Positions 1-7,536 of a DNA stretch of 17,372 nt are shown piece after piece. The stretch is from Candidatus Stahliibacteriota bacterium (GTDB lineage: Bacteria > Hydrothermota > UBA3073). Below the pieces are notes generated by a model. That model did no database searches, was not told where the DNA came from, and worked only from the letters and a program-made list of their open reading frames with translations. The stretch is taken from the NCBI GenBank assembly GCA_030627085.1, contig DAOUSS010000013.1:1-17372 (forward strand), in the 5' to 3' direction. How positions within the stretch are numbered: position 1 is the first letter of the stretch; every line of letters starts with the position of its first letter. The translations under genes and the position numbers were made by a program.

Positions 1-60
1 ACAGGGATTGGAAGAGAATAGTAGTTTGAATCTGTGTAATTTTTTCTAAAATCTGCTTGT

Positions 61-130
61 CCCGTAGAAGCGTAGCTATTCAACGGGGCTTGCCCTGTTA
101 GATAATACTTCATATCTAACGGGGTGAATA
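61..130. repeat. TATTTAAC-type hairpin element, copy A
   Basis: Three short inverted units are visible: TATTCAAC at 77-84, GTTAGATA at 97-104 and TATCTAAC at 113-120, the last followed by GGGG. The second and third are exact reverse complements separated by 8 nt. The same layout occurs at 7692-7804, with GTTAAATA and TATTTAAC in the matching places, so the two copies differ by a paired change that keeps the stem. The element ends 36 bp before groES. It could form a hairpin in DNA, or in RNA if transcribed. I do not recognise the family. Confidence 0.7.
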
Positions 131-134
131 ATCA

Positions 135-154
135 GGTATAATGAACATTATACC
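135..154 (+). promoter_or_regulatory. palindrome overlapping a -10 box upstream of groES
   Basis: GGTATAAT (135-142) and ATTATACC (147-154) are perfect inverted arms around GAAC. The left arm contains a consensus TATAAT at 137-142, which would place the transcription start inside the right arm, about 18 nt before the groES ATG. No good -35 box lies 16-18 bp upstream. The arrangement fits an operator over a promoter, or a 5' RNA hairpin just before the ribosome binding site. It is not the CIRCE sequence recognised by HrcA, which has TTAGCACTC arms. Confidence 0.5.
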
Positions 155-166
155 AGGGAGGTAGTT

Positions 167-445
167 ATGAAGATACAGCCAATTGGTAGAAGGGTGCTCG
201 TTGAGCGCCTGGAACCAGAAGAGATTAAAAAAGGAGGGATAATAATCCCTGATACAGCAAAAGAAAAGCCTCAGCAGGGTAAAGTAATTGCAGTTGCTAA
301 ACCGGGTAAGGACGAAGAACCGATACAGGTAAAGAAAGGAGATAAGATATTATTTGGCAAATATGCAGGCACAGAGATAGAGATGGATGGCAAGGAATAT
401 CTTATGATGCAGGAGGATGATATTCTCGGTATAATAAAAGAATAA
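167..445 (+). CDS. groES: GroES, 10 kDa co-chaperonin
   Basis: This 92-residue protein is full length for the family. It is the heptameric lid that caps GroEL and encloses the folding chamber in the cytoplasm. The family start (QPIGRRVLVE) is followed by the mobile loop that binds GroEL (around KKGGIIIPDTA, residues 21-31), the GKVIAVA strand and the closing stretch GTEIEMDGKEYLMM with the DDILGII terminus. The ATG at 167 is preceded by AGGGAGG at 155-161, five bases away, which fixes the start. groEL lies 93 bp downstream, as in a normal groESL operon, but the gap contains an inverted-repeat element. A palindrome over a -10 box upstream may control the operon. Confidence 0.97.
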   Translation: MKIQPIGRRVLVERLEPEEIKKGGIIIPDTAKEKPQQGKVIAVAKPGKDEEPIQVKKGDKILFGKYAGTEIEMDGKEYLMMQEDDILGIIKE

Positions 446-452
446 TTATGAA

Positions 453-520
453 GCCACAGATTACACAGATTTATTAAATCCATAAAAATTCGTGCAATCC
501 GTATCTGTGAGATCAGTGGC
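453..520. repeat. GATTACACA-type inverted-repeat element inside groESL
   Basis: The arms 453-470 (GCCACAGATTACACAGAT) and 503-520 match as reverse complements at 15 of 18 positions. The left arm shows a 9-bp period (GATTACACA then GATTTATTA). The element sits between the groES stop and the groEL ribosome binding site, which starts 4 bp after it. A related element lies at 11585-11718. In the groESL transcript it would form a long imperfect hairpin. Confidence 0.7.
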
Positions 521-538
521 TAAGAAGGAGGTGTAATT

Positions 539-2173
539 ATGGCAGCGAAAGAGATAATTTATAGTGAGGAAGCGAGGGCAAGGATACGAGATGGTGTTGA
601 AAAATTGACAAATGCGGTCAAGGCGACACTGGGCCCTAAAGGAAGAAATGTAGGTCTGGAGAAGAAGTTTGGTGCCCCGACAGTTACAAAAGACGGTGTT
701 ACTGTTGCAAAGGAGATAGAACTTGAGGATCCATTTGAGAATATGGGAGCACAGATGGTGCGTGAGGTGGCTTCAAAGACATCTGATGTAGCCGGAGATG
801 GAACCACAACCGCCACAGTGCTTGCTTGGTCAATGTATAAAGAGGGAATAAAGAATGTTGTTGCTGGAGCAAATCCAATGGCATTAAAGAGGGGTATAGA
901 AAAGGCAGTGGAGAAGGTTGTAGAGGAACTGAAGGAGATATCTGCCCCCGCATCTGGAAGGACTGAAATTGCTCAGGTTGGTAGGATCTCAGCAAACAAC
1001 GATGAGGAGATAGGGAATATAATTGCAGATGCTATGGATAGGGCAGGTAAGGATGGTGTTATCACGGTTGAAGAAGGAAAAGGCGTTGGCTTTGAACTTG
1101 ACCTCGTTGAGGGGATGCAGTTTGATAGAGGTTACATATCTCCTTATTTTGTAACAAATCCCGAGAAGATGGAGGCAGTTCTTGAGGAGCCGTATATCCT
1201 TATACACGATAAGAAAATCTCAGCAATGAAGGATTTCTTGCCAGCATTAGAGAAGGTAGCGCAGTCGGGTAAACCACTGCTTGTAATAACAGAGGATTTA
1301 GAAGGAGAAGCGCTTGCTACGCTGGTCGTCAACAAGATTAGAGGAACACTTCAGTGCTGTGCAGTGAAGGCACCGGGATACGGTGATAGGAGAAAGGAGA
1401 TGCTGGAAGATATTGCAGTCCTTACAGGTGGAAAGGTCATCTCTGAAGAGAAGGGAATGAAACTTGAAGCAGCAAGGCTGGAAGATCTTGGAAAGGCAAA
1501 GAAGGTAAGGATTGACAAGGAGAATACAACAATAGTAGAAGGACTTGGTTCAAAGGCAGATATACAGGCGAGGATGTCGCAGATAAAGTTGCAAATAGAA
1601 GAGACAAAGTCCGATTATGATAGAGAAAAACTTCAGGAGAGGCTTGCCAGACTCGCTGGTGGTGTTGCTGTAATAAATGTTGGTGCAGCTACAGAGGTTG
1701 AGATGAAGGAGAAGAAGGCAAGAGTTGAGGATGCACTCCATGCAACCAAGGCAGCGGTGGAAGAAGGCACTGTCCCTGGTGGAGGTGTGGCATATTTGAG
1801 ATGTATTCCAAAACTTGAAGAGTTGAAATGTGAGGGTGATGAGGCGATAGGAGTAAATATTGTGAAACGTGCACTTGAGGAACCTGTAAGGCAGCTGATT
1901 GCAAACGCCGGGGAGGAGCCATCTGTAATACTGAATAGAATAAGGGAAGATAAAGACAAGAACTTCGGATTTGATGTTGAAAAGTGCGAGTTCACTGATA
2001 TGGTCAAGGGAGGAATTATAGACCCCACAAAGGTGACGAGGATTGCCCTGCAGAATGCAGCGTCCGTTGCCTCACTCCTCGTTACAACAGAGGCTATGGT
2101 AGCCGAAAAGAAAGAAGAGGAACAGGCACCACCTGCAATGCCCCCTGGTGGCATGGGTGGATACGGATATTAA
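539..2173 (+). CDS. groEL: GroEL, 60 kDa chaperonin
   Basis: This 544-residue protein is full length for the ATP-dependent tetradecameric chaperonin that folds proteins in the cytoplasm with GroES. The ATP site is intact: GPKGRNV at 32-38 and DGTTTATVLA at 87-96 with the catalytic Asp87. The apical domain contains APGYGDRRKEMLEDIA, the intermediate and equatorial return is marked by GGVAVINVGAATEVEMKEKK, and the C-terminus is a flexible Gly/Met-rich tail ending GGMGGYGY. The start ATG is supported by a strong AAGGAGGTG just upstream (524-532). It lies in an operon with groES. Nothing in the coding sequence looks truncated or shifted. Confidence 0.98.
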   Translation: MAAKEIIYSEEARARIRDGVEKLTNAVKATLGPKGRNVGLEKKFGAPTVTKDGVTVAKEIELEDPFENMGAQMVREVASKTSDVAGDGTTTATVLAWSMYKEGIKNVVAGANPMALKRGIEKAVEKVVEELKEISAPASGRTEIAQVGRISANNDEEIGNIIADAMDRAGKDGVITVEEGKGVGFELDLVEGMQFDRGYISPYFVTNPEKMEAVLEEPYILIHDKKISAMKDFLPALEKVAQSGKPLLVITEDLEGEALATLVVNKIRGTLQCCAVKAPGYGDRRKEMLEDIAVLTGGKVISEEKGMKLEAARLEDLGKAKKVRIDKENTTIVEGLGSKADIQARMSQIKLQIEETKSDYDREKLQERLARLAGGVAVINVGAATEVEMKEKKARVEDALHATKAAVEEGTVPGGGVAYLRCIPKLEELKCEGDEAIGVNIVKRALEEPVRQLIANAGEEPSVILNRIREDKDKNFGFDVEKCEFTDMVKGGIIDPTKVTRIALQNAASVASLLVTTEAMVAEKKEEEQAPPAMPPGGMGGYGY

Positions 2174-2188
2174 GGATATACTATTTGG

Positions 2189-2218
2189 TGGGTGTGTGAC
2201 AGTTTTGCCACACACCCA
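2189..2218 (+). other. strong hairpin between groEL and fmdB
   Basis: TGGGTGTGTG (2189-2198) and CACACACCCA (2209-2218) are perfect 10-bp inverted arms with a 10-nt loop, 15 bp after the groEL stop and just before the ribosome binding site of the next gene. No T-run follows, so it does not look like a standard intrinsic terminator. It could protect the groESL 3' end, mark a processing site or attenuate readthrough into fmdB. Confidence 0.55.
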
Positions 2219-2236
2219 TAGAGGGAGGTTGGATTT

Positions 2237-2455
2237 ATGCCTACTTATGAGTATGAATGTACTCACTGTGGACACAGGTTTGAGCAATTTCACGGGATGA
2301 GCGAAAAGGTAAATATTCTTTGTCCTTTGTGTAGGGAAAAGGCGAGAAGATGTATTACAAGTGTAAACGGTTTTATATTGAAGGGTTCGGGCTTCTACCA
2401 GACCGATTATAAAAATAAGGAAGAGAAAAAGAGAACAGAGGGAGAGAAAAAGTAG
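2237..2455 (+). CDS. FmdB-family small zinc-ribbon protein
   Basis: This 72-residue protein begins MPTYEYECTHCGHRFE, the hallmark of the FmdB/CxxC regulatory-protein family. Cys8, Cys11, Cys29 and Cys32 form two CxxC knuckles that would bind one zinc ion. The sequence continues with the family GFILKGSGFYQTDY segment and a short charged tail rich in Lys and Glu. The ATG is preceded by GGGAGG at 2222-2227, nine bases away. It follows groEL by 63 bp, with a hairpin in the gap. Members of the family are widespread and poorly characterised; the regulatory label comes from an early report on fmd operons, so no specific target can be inferred here. Confidence 0.85.
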   Translation: MPTYEYECTHCGHRFEQFHGMSEKVNILCPLCREKARRCITSVNGFILKGSGFYQTDYKNKEEKKRTEGEKK

Positions 2456-2477
2456 GTAGTTCGGTTTTCAATATGTA

Positions 2478-3350
2478 ATGTTTGTATATTTACCTGGCTC
2501 CAGGACAAGACTGTTACTATATGCGCATAGGATACTTAAGACAAGGAAGATAGATATTCCTGTTATTTCTGTTGGAAATATAAATTTTGGGGGGTCTGGG
2601 AAGACCCCCTTTACTATATATCTATACAATCTCATACAGAAACCTGCCTGCGTATTGAAGAGGCCCTACAGGGATGAAACACTTCTCTATAAGAGGTATA
2701 ATATTCCCGTATCCGAAGGAAAGAATCGCTTGAAATTTGCCCTCCATGCGAGGGAGTTAGGATATGAGGCAGTCCTACTGGATGACGGCTTCCAGTACTT
2801 GAGAATACAGAAAGCGCTTGACATTGTGCTTATAAACGCAAGAAGTGGTATAAGCGGATTTCTGAGAGAGCCTCCATCAGGTCTCAAAAGGAGTGACATA
2901 GTTGTGATAACAAGCCCGACAGAGGGATTTAACACGAGCAGGTTGAAACATAGTTTATCAAAGCTGGTCAAAGATAAACCTATTATGGAGGCATTTTATA
3001 AACCCATCTCATTTGTTGATATAAATGTTAATGAAAAGCCTCTCTCATATTTTACAGGAGAGAAAGTTATACTTCTATCAGCTATAGCGGATCCTGTTTC
3101 ATTTGAATATACTGCAAGAGCAACAGGAGTGAGGCCTCTCTTTCATATAAAATTTATAGACCATCACGAATATAATTTGAGAGATATTATAAAAATCAAA
3201 AAGAGGGCTCACCTTCCCATAATAACCACTGAAAAAGATATGGTGAAACTTGAGAGGCTGCATCCTGATATTGATATATACGCATTAAAGGTTAAATTAG
3301 AACTAAAGGAGCAGGAGGTGCTTACTGAGAAAATTCAGGTCCTGTTCTGA
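2478..3350 (+). CDS. lpxK: tetraacyldisaccharide 4'-kinase (LpxK), short form
   Basis: LpxK phosphorylates the 4' position of the lipid A disaccharide at the inner face of the cytoplasmic membrane. This 290-residue protein has the P-loop GNINFGGSGKTP (33-44), the catalytic DDGFQ (102-106), REPPSGLKRSD (130-140), the DHH around residue 229 and TTEKDMVKL (250-258), all in family order. Known members are usually about 310-340 residues. The loss falls after the P-loop: the RGYG...GDEP region is compressed to KRPYRDET (61-68), apparently missing about 20 residues. The ATG at 2478 has no visible Shine-Dalgarno sequence and lies 22 bp after the zinc-ribbon gene. No other lpx gene is present in the window. 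Its presence points to an outer membrane with lipid A. Confidence 0.88.
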   Translation: MFVYLPGSRTRLLLYAHRILKTRKIDIPVISVGNINFGGSGKTPFTIYLYNLIQKPACVLKRPYRDETLLYKRYNIPVSEGKNRLKFALHARELGYEAVLLDDGFQYLRIQKALDIVLINARSGISGFLREPPSGLKRSDIVVITSPTEGFNTSRLKHSLSKLVKDKPIMEAFYKPISFVDINVNEKPLSYFTGEKVILLSAIADPVSFEYTARATGVRPLFHIKFIDHHEYNLRDIIKIKKRAHLPIITTEKDMVKLERLHPDIDIYALKVKLELKEQEVLTEKIQVLF

Positions 3351-3395
3351 AATTCCCAATCTTACTGTACACTTTTATTTATCTTCTTAATTGTT

Positions 3396-4373
3396 ATGCT
3401 GTATAAAGACGCTGGTGTAAATGTAGAGAAGAAGGAATCTCTGCTATCGTATGTAAAGAAGTTTTCGGGTGAGATAGGTAGATTTGGAGGAAGGTTTTCA
3501 CTTGGCAAAAAAACGCTTGTTGCATCTGTTGACGGCGTTGGCACCAAACTGCTTATCGCCCTTTCGCTTCAAAAACATGATACGGTTGGAGAGGACCTTG
3601 TAAATCACTGTGTAGATGATATACTCTGTGAAGGGGCAAAACCGCTCTTCTTTATGGATTATATAGGTATAGGTAAACTGAACGAGGCAATATTTGAGGG
3701 TTTAATTTCTGGAATAGTAAATGGCTGCAAGAAGAACGGTATTGTTCTTCTTGGAGGAGAGACCGCTGAACTCCCTTCTTTCTATACAGGCGACAGATAC
3801 GACCTCGTTGGGTTTATTGTTGGTATGACGGATGAAAGAATGGCAGGAAATGATATAAGAGAAGGCGATGTGCTTGTAGGATTGCCTTCAAATGGACTTC
3901 ATACCAATGGATACTCACTTGTAAGAAAGATTATTGAGGAGAAAAAACTATCTCTTGACAGGTATATATCCGAGTTTGGGCATACTTTGGGAGAGGAGCT
4001 TATGAGAGTCCACCGCTCATACCTTGGCCTTTTGTCTTGTTTTCCTCCTTTCTCGTCCTCCTCTTCTCTTCCGACCATAAAGGGGATAGCACATATAACA
4101 GGTGGCGGTTTTTACGGCAACATACCAAGAGCCGTTCCCGGTGGATACGGAGTTGTTATAAAGGGGAATAGTTGGGAGGTCCCACCCGTATTCAAATTTA
4201 TAAAAGAAATGGGCAAGGTGCCCGAAGATGAAATGTACAGGGTATTTAATATGGGAATAGGTATGGTGTTGATCGTGGATAGAAACAGAGCAGATACTAT
4301 GCTGAATAGACTTGGAGAGGGCTATATAATAGGCGAAGTTACAAAGGACAGGGGTTTGGTTTTGGCATTTTAG
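3396..4373 (+). CDS. purM: phosphoribosylformylglycinamidine cyclo-ligase (AIR synthetase)
   Basis: PurM closes the imidazole ring in purine synthesis: FGAM plus ATP gives AIR. This 325-residue protein carries the family N-terminus YKDAGVNV, the ATP-site stretch SVDGVGTKL (44-52), VNHCVDDILCEGAKPLFF (69-86), GGETAELP (120-127), LPSNGLHTNGYSL (163-175) and AHITGGGFYGNIPR (232-245). Between Tyr209 and AHITGGG there are about six more residues than in the E. coli enzyme, including five consecutive serines, encoded by a 45-nt almost pure pyrimidine run. The ATG at 3396 matches the family start but has no Shine-Dalgarno sequence in the preceding 20 bases. It lies 45 bp after lpxK, and no other pur gene is in the window. 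Confidence 0.95.
   Translation: MLYKDAGVNVEKKESLLSYVKKFSGEIGRFGGRFSLGKKTLVASVDGVGTKLLIALSLQKHDTVGEDLVNHCVDDILCEGAKPLFFMDYIGIGKLNEAIFEGLISGIVNGCKKNGIVLLGGETAELPSFYTGDRYDLVGFIVGMTDERMAGNDIREGDVLVGLPSNGLHTNGYSLVRKIIEEKKLSLDRYISEFGHTLGEELMRVHRSYLGLLSCFPPFSSSSSLPTIKGIAHITGGGFYGNIPRAVPGGYGVVIKGNSWEVPPVFKFIKEMGKVPEDEMYRVFNMGIGMVLIVDRNRADTMLNRLGEGYIIGEVTKDRGLVLAF
4028..4072 (+). other. polypyrimidine tract inside purM
   Basis: Forty-two of 45 bases are C or T; the three exceptions are G at 4034, 4039 and 4055, and there is no A. It encodes the Pro/Ser-rich insertion around residues 212-226 of PurM. Tracts like this can adopt triplex DNA and are prone to length change. I infer a local expansion in a surface loop. 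Confidence 0.6.
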
Positions 4374-4375
4374 TA

Positions 4376-4404
4376 TTGACTTATACATTTTTTTGTGGTA
4401 TAAT
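4376..4404 (+). promoter_or_regulatory. strong sigma-70-type promoter of ptsHI, near-leaderless
   Basis: TTGACT (4376-4381) and TATAAT (4399-4404) are separated by exactly 17 bp, and TGG directly before the -10 adds an extended -10 motif. Transcription would begin near 4409-4412, and the ptsH ATG is at 4413. The transcript would therefore start with, or within a few bases of, the start codon, and no Shine-Dalgarno sequence is present. The -35 box begins 3 bp after the purM stop codon. Confidence 0.8.
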
Positions 4405-4412
4405 ACTTAGCA

Positions 4413-4682
4413 ATGGTCTACAAAGAGAAAATCAAAGTTATAAACTCTCTTGGGCTCCATGCGCGCCCTGCATCTATGCTGGTGCAGGTTGCAAGCAGAT
4501 ATAATTCTGATATCACACTGTCCAGAGACGAAATGAAGGTTAATGCAAAGAGTATTATGGGGGTGATGATGCTTGCTGCTGAAAAAGGAGCAGAAGTTGA
4601 GATAGAAGCAGCGGGAGATGATGCTAAAGAGGCGGTGGCTGCCATCAAAGAACTTTTTATCCGTAAATTTGATGAAGAATGA
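4413..4682 (+). CDS. ptsH: HPr, phosphocarrier protein of the phosphotransferase system
   Basis: HPr carries phosphate from enzyme I to sugar-specific EII proteins or to PTS-linked regulators in the cytoplasm. The 89-residue length is normal. The active-site histidine is His16 in GLHARPA (14-20). Ser47 in NAKSIMGVMML sits at the place of the regulatory Ser46 of Firmicute HPr, so HPr kinase control is possible, but no hprK is in this window. The ATG is set by the family N-terminus and has no Shine-Dalgarno sequence; a strong promoter ends 8 bp before it, suggesting a leaderless message. The stop overlaps the next start by four bases (ATGA), indicating translational coupling with ptsI. Confidence 0.96.
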   Translation: MVYKEKIKVINSLGLHARPASMLVQVASRYNSDITLSRDEMKVNAKSIMGVMMLAAEKGAEVEIEAAGDDAKEAVAAIKELFIRKFDEE

Positions 4683-6436
4683 AGAGAAAGAGAAATAAGA
4701 TATTACGAGGTATACCTGCATCTCCGGGAATTTCACTTGAAAGGGTGTTACTCCTTGAAGGAGAGCATAGTCTCGTTATGGAGTATGGTGTAACTGATAT
4801 TGAAAAAGAGGTAGAGAAGTTCAAGGAGGCGGTGAAGCGTACAAAAGAAGAGATTACCACTATCAAGGATAAACTTGAAGAGGTGACCGATCCATACAGC
4901 GCGAAGATATTTGATGCACAGCTTCTCTTTCTTGAAGACAGAATTATAATCCAGAGGACCATCCACAATATAAAGAGAAACAAGAGAAACGCTGAGTATG
5001 TGTTTGAGCGGACTGTGCGGGATATGGCTTCATCTCTGGATAGGGAGAAGAGTGTATTCTTCAAGGATAAGTGGGGAGAGATGGGCGATGTTGTATCAAG
5101 GGTCATCAGAAATATCAGGGGAAAGAGTTCAGCAATTTATGAGGAGATAGCGAAGGAGTGTAATATTATTGCCCACTATATTCCAGCCTCTAATATGGCA
5201 CTGTTACCGAGAAAACGTGTCAAAGGTATTGTAACAGAGATGGGTGGCAAGACTTCGCATACGAGTATAGTTGCAAGGGCATTTGGCATTCCAACAGTAG
5301 TAGGCGTGCAGGATATACTGAAATATGTAAGTGATGGAGATTTCATTATTGTAGATGGCACAAGAGGGATTGTGGTCATAAATCCGGATGAATCTACCCT
5401 GAAGACCTACGAGGAAAGAAATCGTAGATACACAGATTATATGAATGGACTTGTGAATCTGTCAGACATTTCACCGACAACAATAGATGGTCATACGATT
5501 GAACTCTCGGCAAATATTGAGTTGCCTATAGAGATTGAGTCCGCTCGGAACCATGGAGCGAGAGGCATTGGACTTTTCAGGACAGAATTTCTGTTTATGG
5601 ATGCAATTCCAACTGAAGACGAACAGTTTAAGGTGTATAAATATTGTGCCGAAGCAATAAAGCCCGATTCAGTGATAATAAGAACCGTTGATATTGGCGG
5701 TGATAAGCTCTTGCAGGATGCGTCACTCAGTGACGCAAATCCATTTCTGGGATGGAGGGCGATAAGGGTATATATTAAAGAGAAAAAAATATTGGAGACA
5801 CAGCTGAGGGCAATATTAAGAGCCTCTGTTTATGGTAATATAAAGATTATGTTTCCTCTCGTATCAGCAATGGAGGAAATAAAATTCCTAAAAGATATAT
5901 TGAATAAAACGCAGAGAAAATTGAAGAAAGAGGGTATACAATATGACAAGCATATAGAAGTTGGTATTATGATAGAGGTTCCATCTGCTGCAATTCTTGC
6001 AGAGGATTTTGCAAAAGAAGTTAACTTTTTCTCTATAGGTTCAAATGACCTTACACAGTACACCCTTGCCTGTGATAGGGGAAATCCAAGGGTGGCTAAT
6101 ATCTTCAAGCCATTACATCCTGCCGTTTTGAAACTTATTAAGAGCACGGTGGATGCGGGTCACTTGCAGGATATATGGGTGGGACTTTGCGGAGAATTGG
6201 GCAGTGAGACGATTGCAATACCTGTCCTTCTTGGATTAGGGCTTGATGAGTTATCTGTGTGTCCCGCATCAGTGCCAGAAGTGAAGAGCGTGATAAGGCA
6301 TCTCACTGTGGTGGAGTGCCATGAAATAGCATCAAAGGTGCTTTCTATGTCTTCTGCCGAGGAGGTAGAGGGGTATCTCACCTCAATAATCAAGGAAAAA
6401 TTTGTAGGAATAGAAGATATCCTGTTGGGTATGTGA
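4679..6436 (+). CDS. ptsI: enzyme I, phosphoenolpyruvate-protein phosphotransferase
   Basis: Enzyme I takes phosphate from phosphoenolpyruvate and passes it to HPr. The 585-residue protein is full length: the N-terminal RGIPASPGIS (10-19), a helical HPr-binding region, the phosphohistidine site GGKTSHTSIVARAFGIPTV with His194, then the PEP-binding barrel with IGLFRTEFLFMD, IMIEVPSAA, GSNDLTQYTLA and the catalytic Cys504 in GLCGELG. It starts in the ATGA overlap with ptsH. No EII permease, HPr kinase or PTS regulator is encoded nearby, so whether the relay serves sugar uptake or only regulation cannot be told from this window. No terminator is evident after it. Confidence 0.97.
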   Translation: MKRKRNKILRGIPASPGISLERVLLLEGEHSLVMEYGVTDIEKEVEKFKEAVKRTKEEITTIKDKLEEVTDPYSAKIFDAQLLFLEDRIIIQRTIHNIKRNKRNAEYVFERTVRDMASSLDREKSVFFKDKWGEMGDVVSRVIRNIRGKSSAIYEEIAKECNIIAHYIPASNMALLPRKRVKGIVTEMGGKTSHTSIVARAFGIPTVVGVQDILKYVSDGDFIIVDGTRGIVVINPDESTLKTYEERNRRYTDYMNGLVNLSDISPTTIDGHTIELSANIELPIEIESARNHGARGIGLFRTEFLFMDAIPTEDEQFKVYKYCAEAIKPDSVIIRTVDIGGDKLLQDASLSDANPFLGWRAIRVYIKEKKILETQLRAILRASVYGNIKIMFPLVSAMEEIKFLKDILNKTQRKLKKEGIQYDKHIEVGIMIEVPSAAILAEDFAKEVNFFSIGSNDLTQYTLACDRGNPRVANIFKPLHPAVLKLIKSTVDAGHLQDIWVGLCGELGSETIAIPVLLGLGLDELSVCPASVPEVKSVIRHLTVVECHEIASKVLSMSSAEEVEGYLTSIIKEKFVGIEDILLGM

Positions 6437-6498
6437 TTTGGAGAGTTCTGTCTTGAAGTTAATTGATTCTCGGTAAAAAAGGTATCCACAGGATCCGT

Positions 6499-7536
6499 AT
6501 GGATAAGCAAGGAGAAATGGAGAAAACAAGAAAGAGAGAAAGATTTACGGGTGTAGATAAGCAGAATATGAAAAGAGTCCTGAAAGATTTTCCGCAACAG
6601 GTTATGGATGCGATACGGATAGGTGAAGAAGCAAAAATTTCCCGTCTTAATTTTAACAGCATCGTATTCTGCGGTATGGGCGGTTCTGCTATTGGCGGAG
6701 ATATAATGGCGAGCCTTGTTAAATCCGTTCCTGTTTCGGTCCTTCGGTCTTACGATATACCAGAATGGGTTGGAGAAGATACCCTTGCATTTGTGGTTTC
6801 TTATTCGGGTAATACCGAGGAAACCCTCTCTGCGTATAAAAAGCTCAAAAAAAGTGGAGCAGACATAATTTGTATAACGTCCGGTGGCAAACTTACAGAG
6901 GATAAACCCCCTTTAATCGTAAGGATTCCGTCTGGTTTCCAGCCACGATGTGCAATCGGGTATCTATTTTTTCCGGCATTTATGGTGTTACGAAAATTGA
7001 GTGTAGTAGATTTCGATATAGACGAGTTATTGAGTAAACTAACCAATATGAGTAGGAATCAGGACAATGAGGATAGTGTTGCGTTCACTCTTGCATCAAA
7101 ATTGGTTGGTAGATTTCCTGTTATATACGCAGCATCGCCACTTGAACCTGTTGCAAGAAGGTGGCAGGCACAATTTAATGAGAATTCCAAGGTGCTTGCA
7201 CACGTAAATATCTTCCCAGAACTCAACCACAACGAGATGGTAGGATTTGGAAGTCCAGAGATTGACAATCTGGTTATAATTTTGAGAGACCCAGAGTATA
7301 ATCCGCGAATACAAAAGAGGATAGAGATAACAAAGGGTATTATCTCTCGTTATACATCAGGCTTAGAGGAAGTTTATACGGAGGGAAATTCACTGCTTAC
7401 AAGGCTCTTCTCCCTTATATATATTGGTGACTGGACAAGTTACCATCTTGCAATAAAGAGAGGTGTTGATCCAACACCGGTAGACAGGATAAAATACCTG
7501 AAGAAGCAATTGGACGCAGATAGATATCGTAATTAG
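6499..7536 (+). CDS. bifunctional phosphoglucose/phosphomannose isomerase
   Basis: This enzyme of the SIS-domain PGI/PMI family interconverts fructose-6-P with glucose-6-P and mannose-6-P. Counted from the ATG at 6499 (345 residues), it has FCGMGGSAIGGD (57-68), SYSGNTEETLSAY (101-113), Glu228 in QFNENSK and His244 in ELNHNEMVGF, the likely catalytic pair known from archaeal members, and the family ending RGVDPTPVDRIKYLKKQL. The reading frame is open back to a TTG at 6463; I prefer 6499, which has AGGA five bases upstream, and the ATG at 6517 (after GGAG) is also possible. The last seven codons (DADRYRN) and the stop lie in a sequence repeated at 10874-10900, so the C-terminal end appears to come from repeat DNA. 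Confidence 0.93.
   Translation: MDKQGEMEKTRKRERFTGVDKQNMKRVLKDFPQQVMDAIRIGEEAKISRLNFNSIVFCGMGGSAIGGDIMASLVKSVPVSVLRSYDIPEWVGEDTLAFVVSYSGNTEETLSAYKKLKKSGADIICITSGGKLTEDKPPLIVRIPSGFQPRCAIGYLFFPAFMVLRKLSVVDFDIDELLSKLTNMSRNQDNEDSVAFTLASKLVGRFPVIYAASPLEPVARRWQAQFNENSKVLAHVNIFPELNHNEMVGFGSPEIDNLVIILRDPEYNPRIQKRIEITKGIISRYTSGLEEVYTEGNSLLTRLFSLIYIGDWTSYHLAIKRGVDPTPVDRIKYLKKQLDADRYRN

Noticed and set aside
1..60. Start of the window considered as the 3' end of an upstream gene
   Set aside because: No convincing coding frame; the AATCTGTGTAAT stretch looks like a remnant of the CAGATT repeat family.
1633..2154. Long open frame of 173 codons on the minus strand within groEL
   Set aside because: It is the antisense shadow of a well-supported coding region; its composition mirrors groEL and it has no family features.
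2189..2218. Hairpin after groEL considered as a rho-independent terminator
   Set aside because: The stem is strong but is followed by ATAGAGGG, not a T-run, and the next gene begins within 20 bp.
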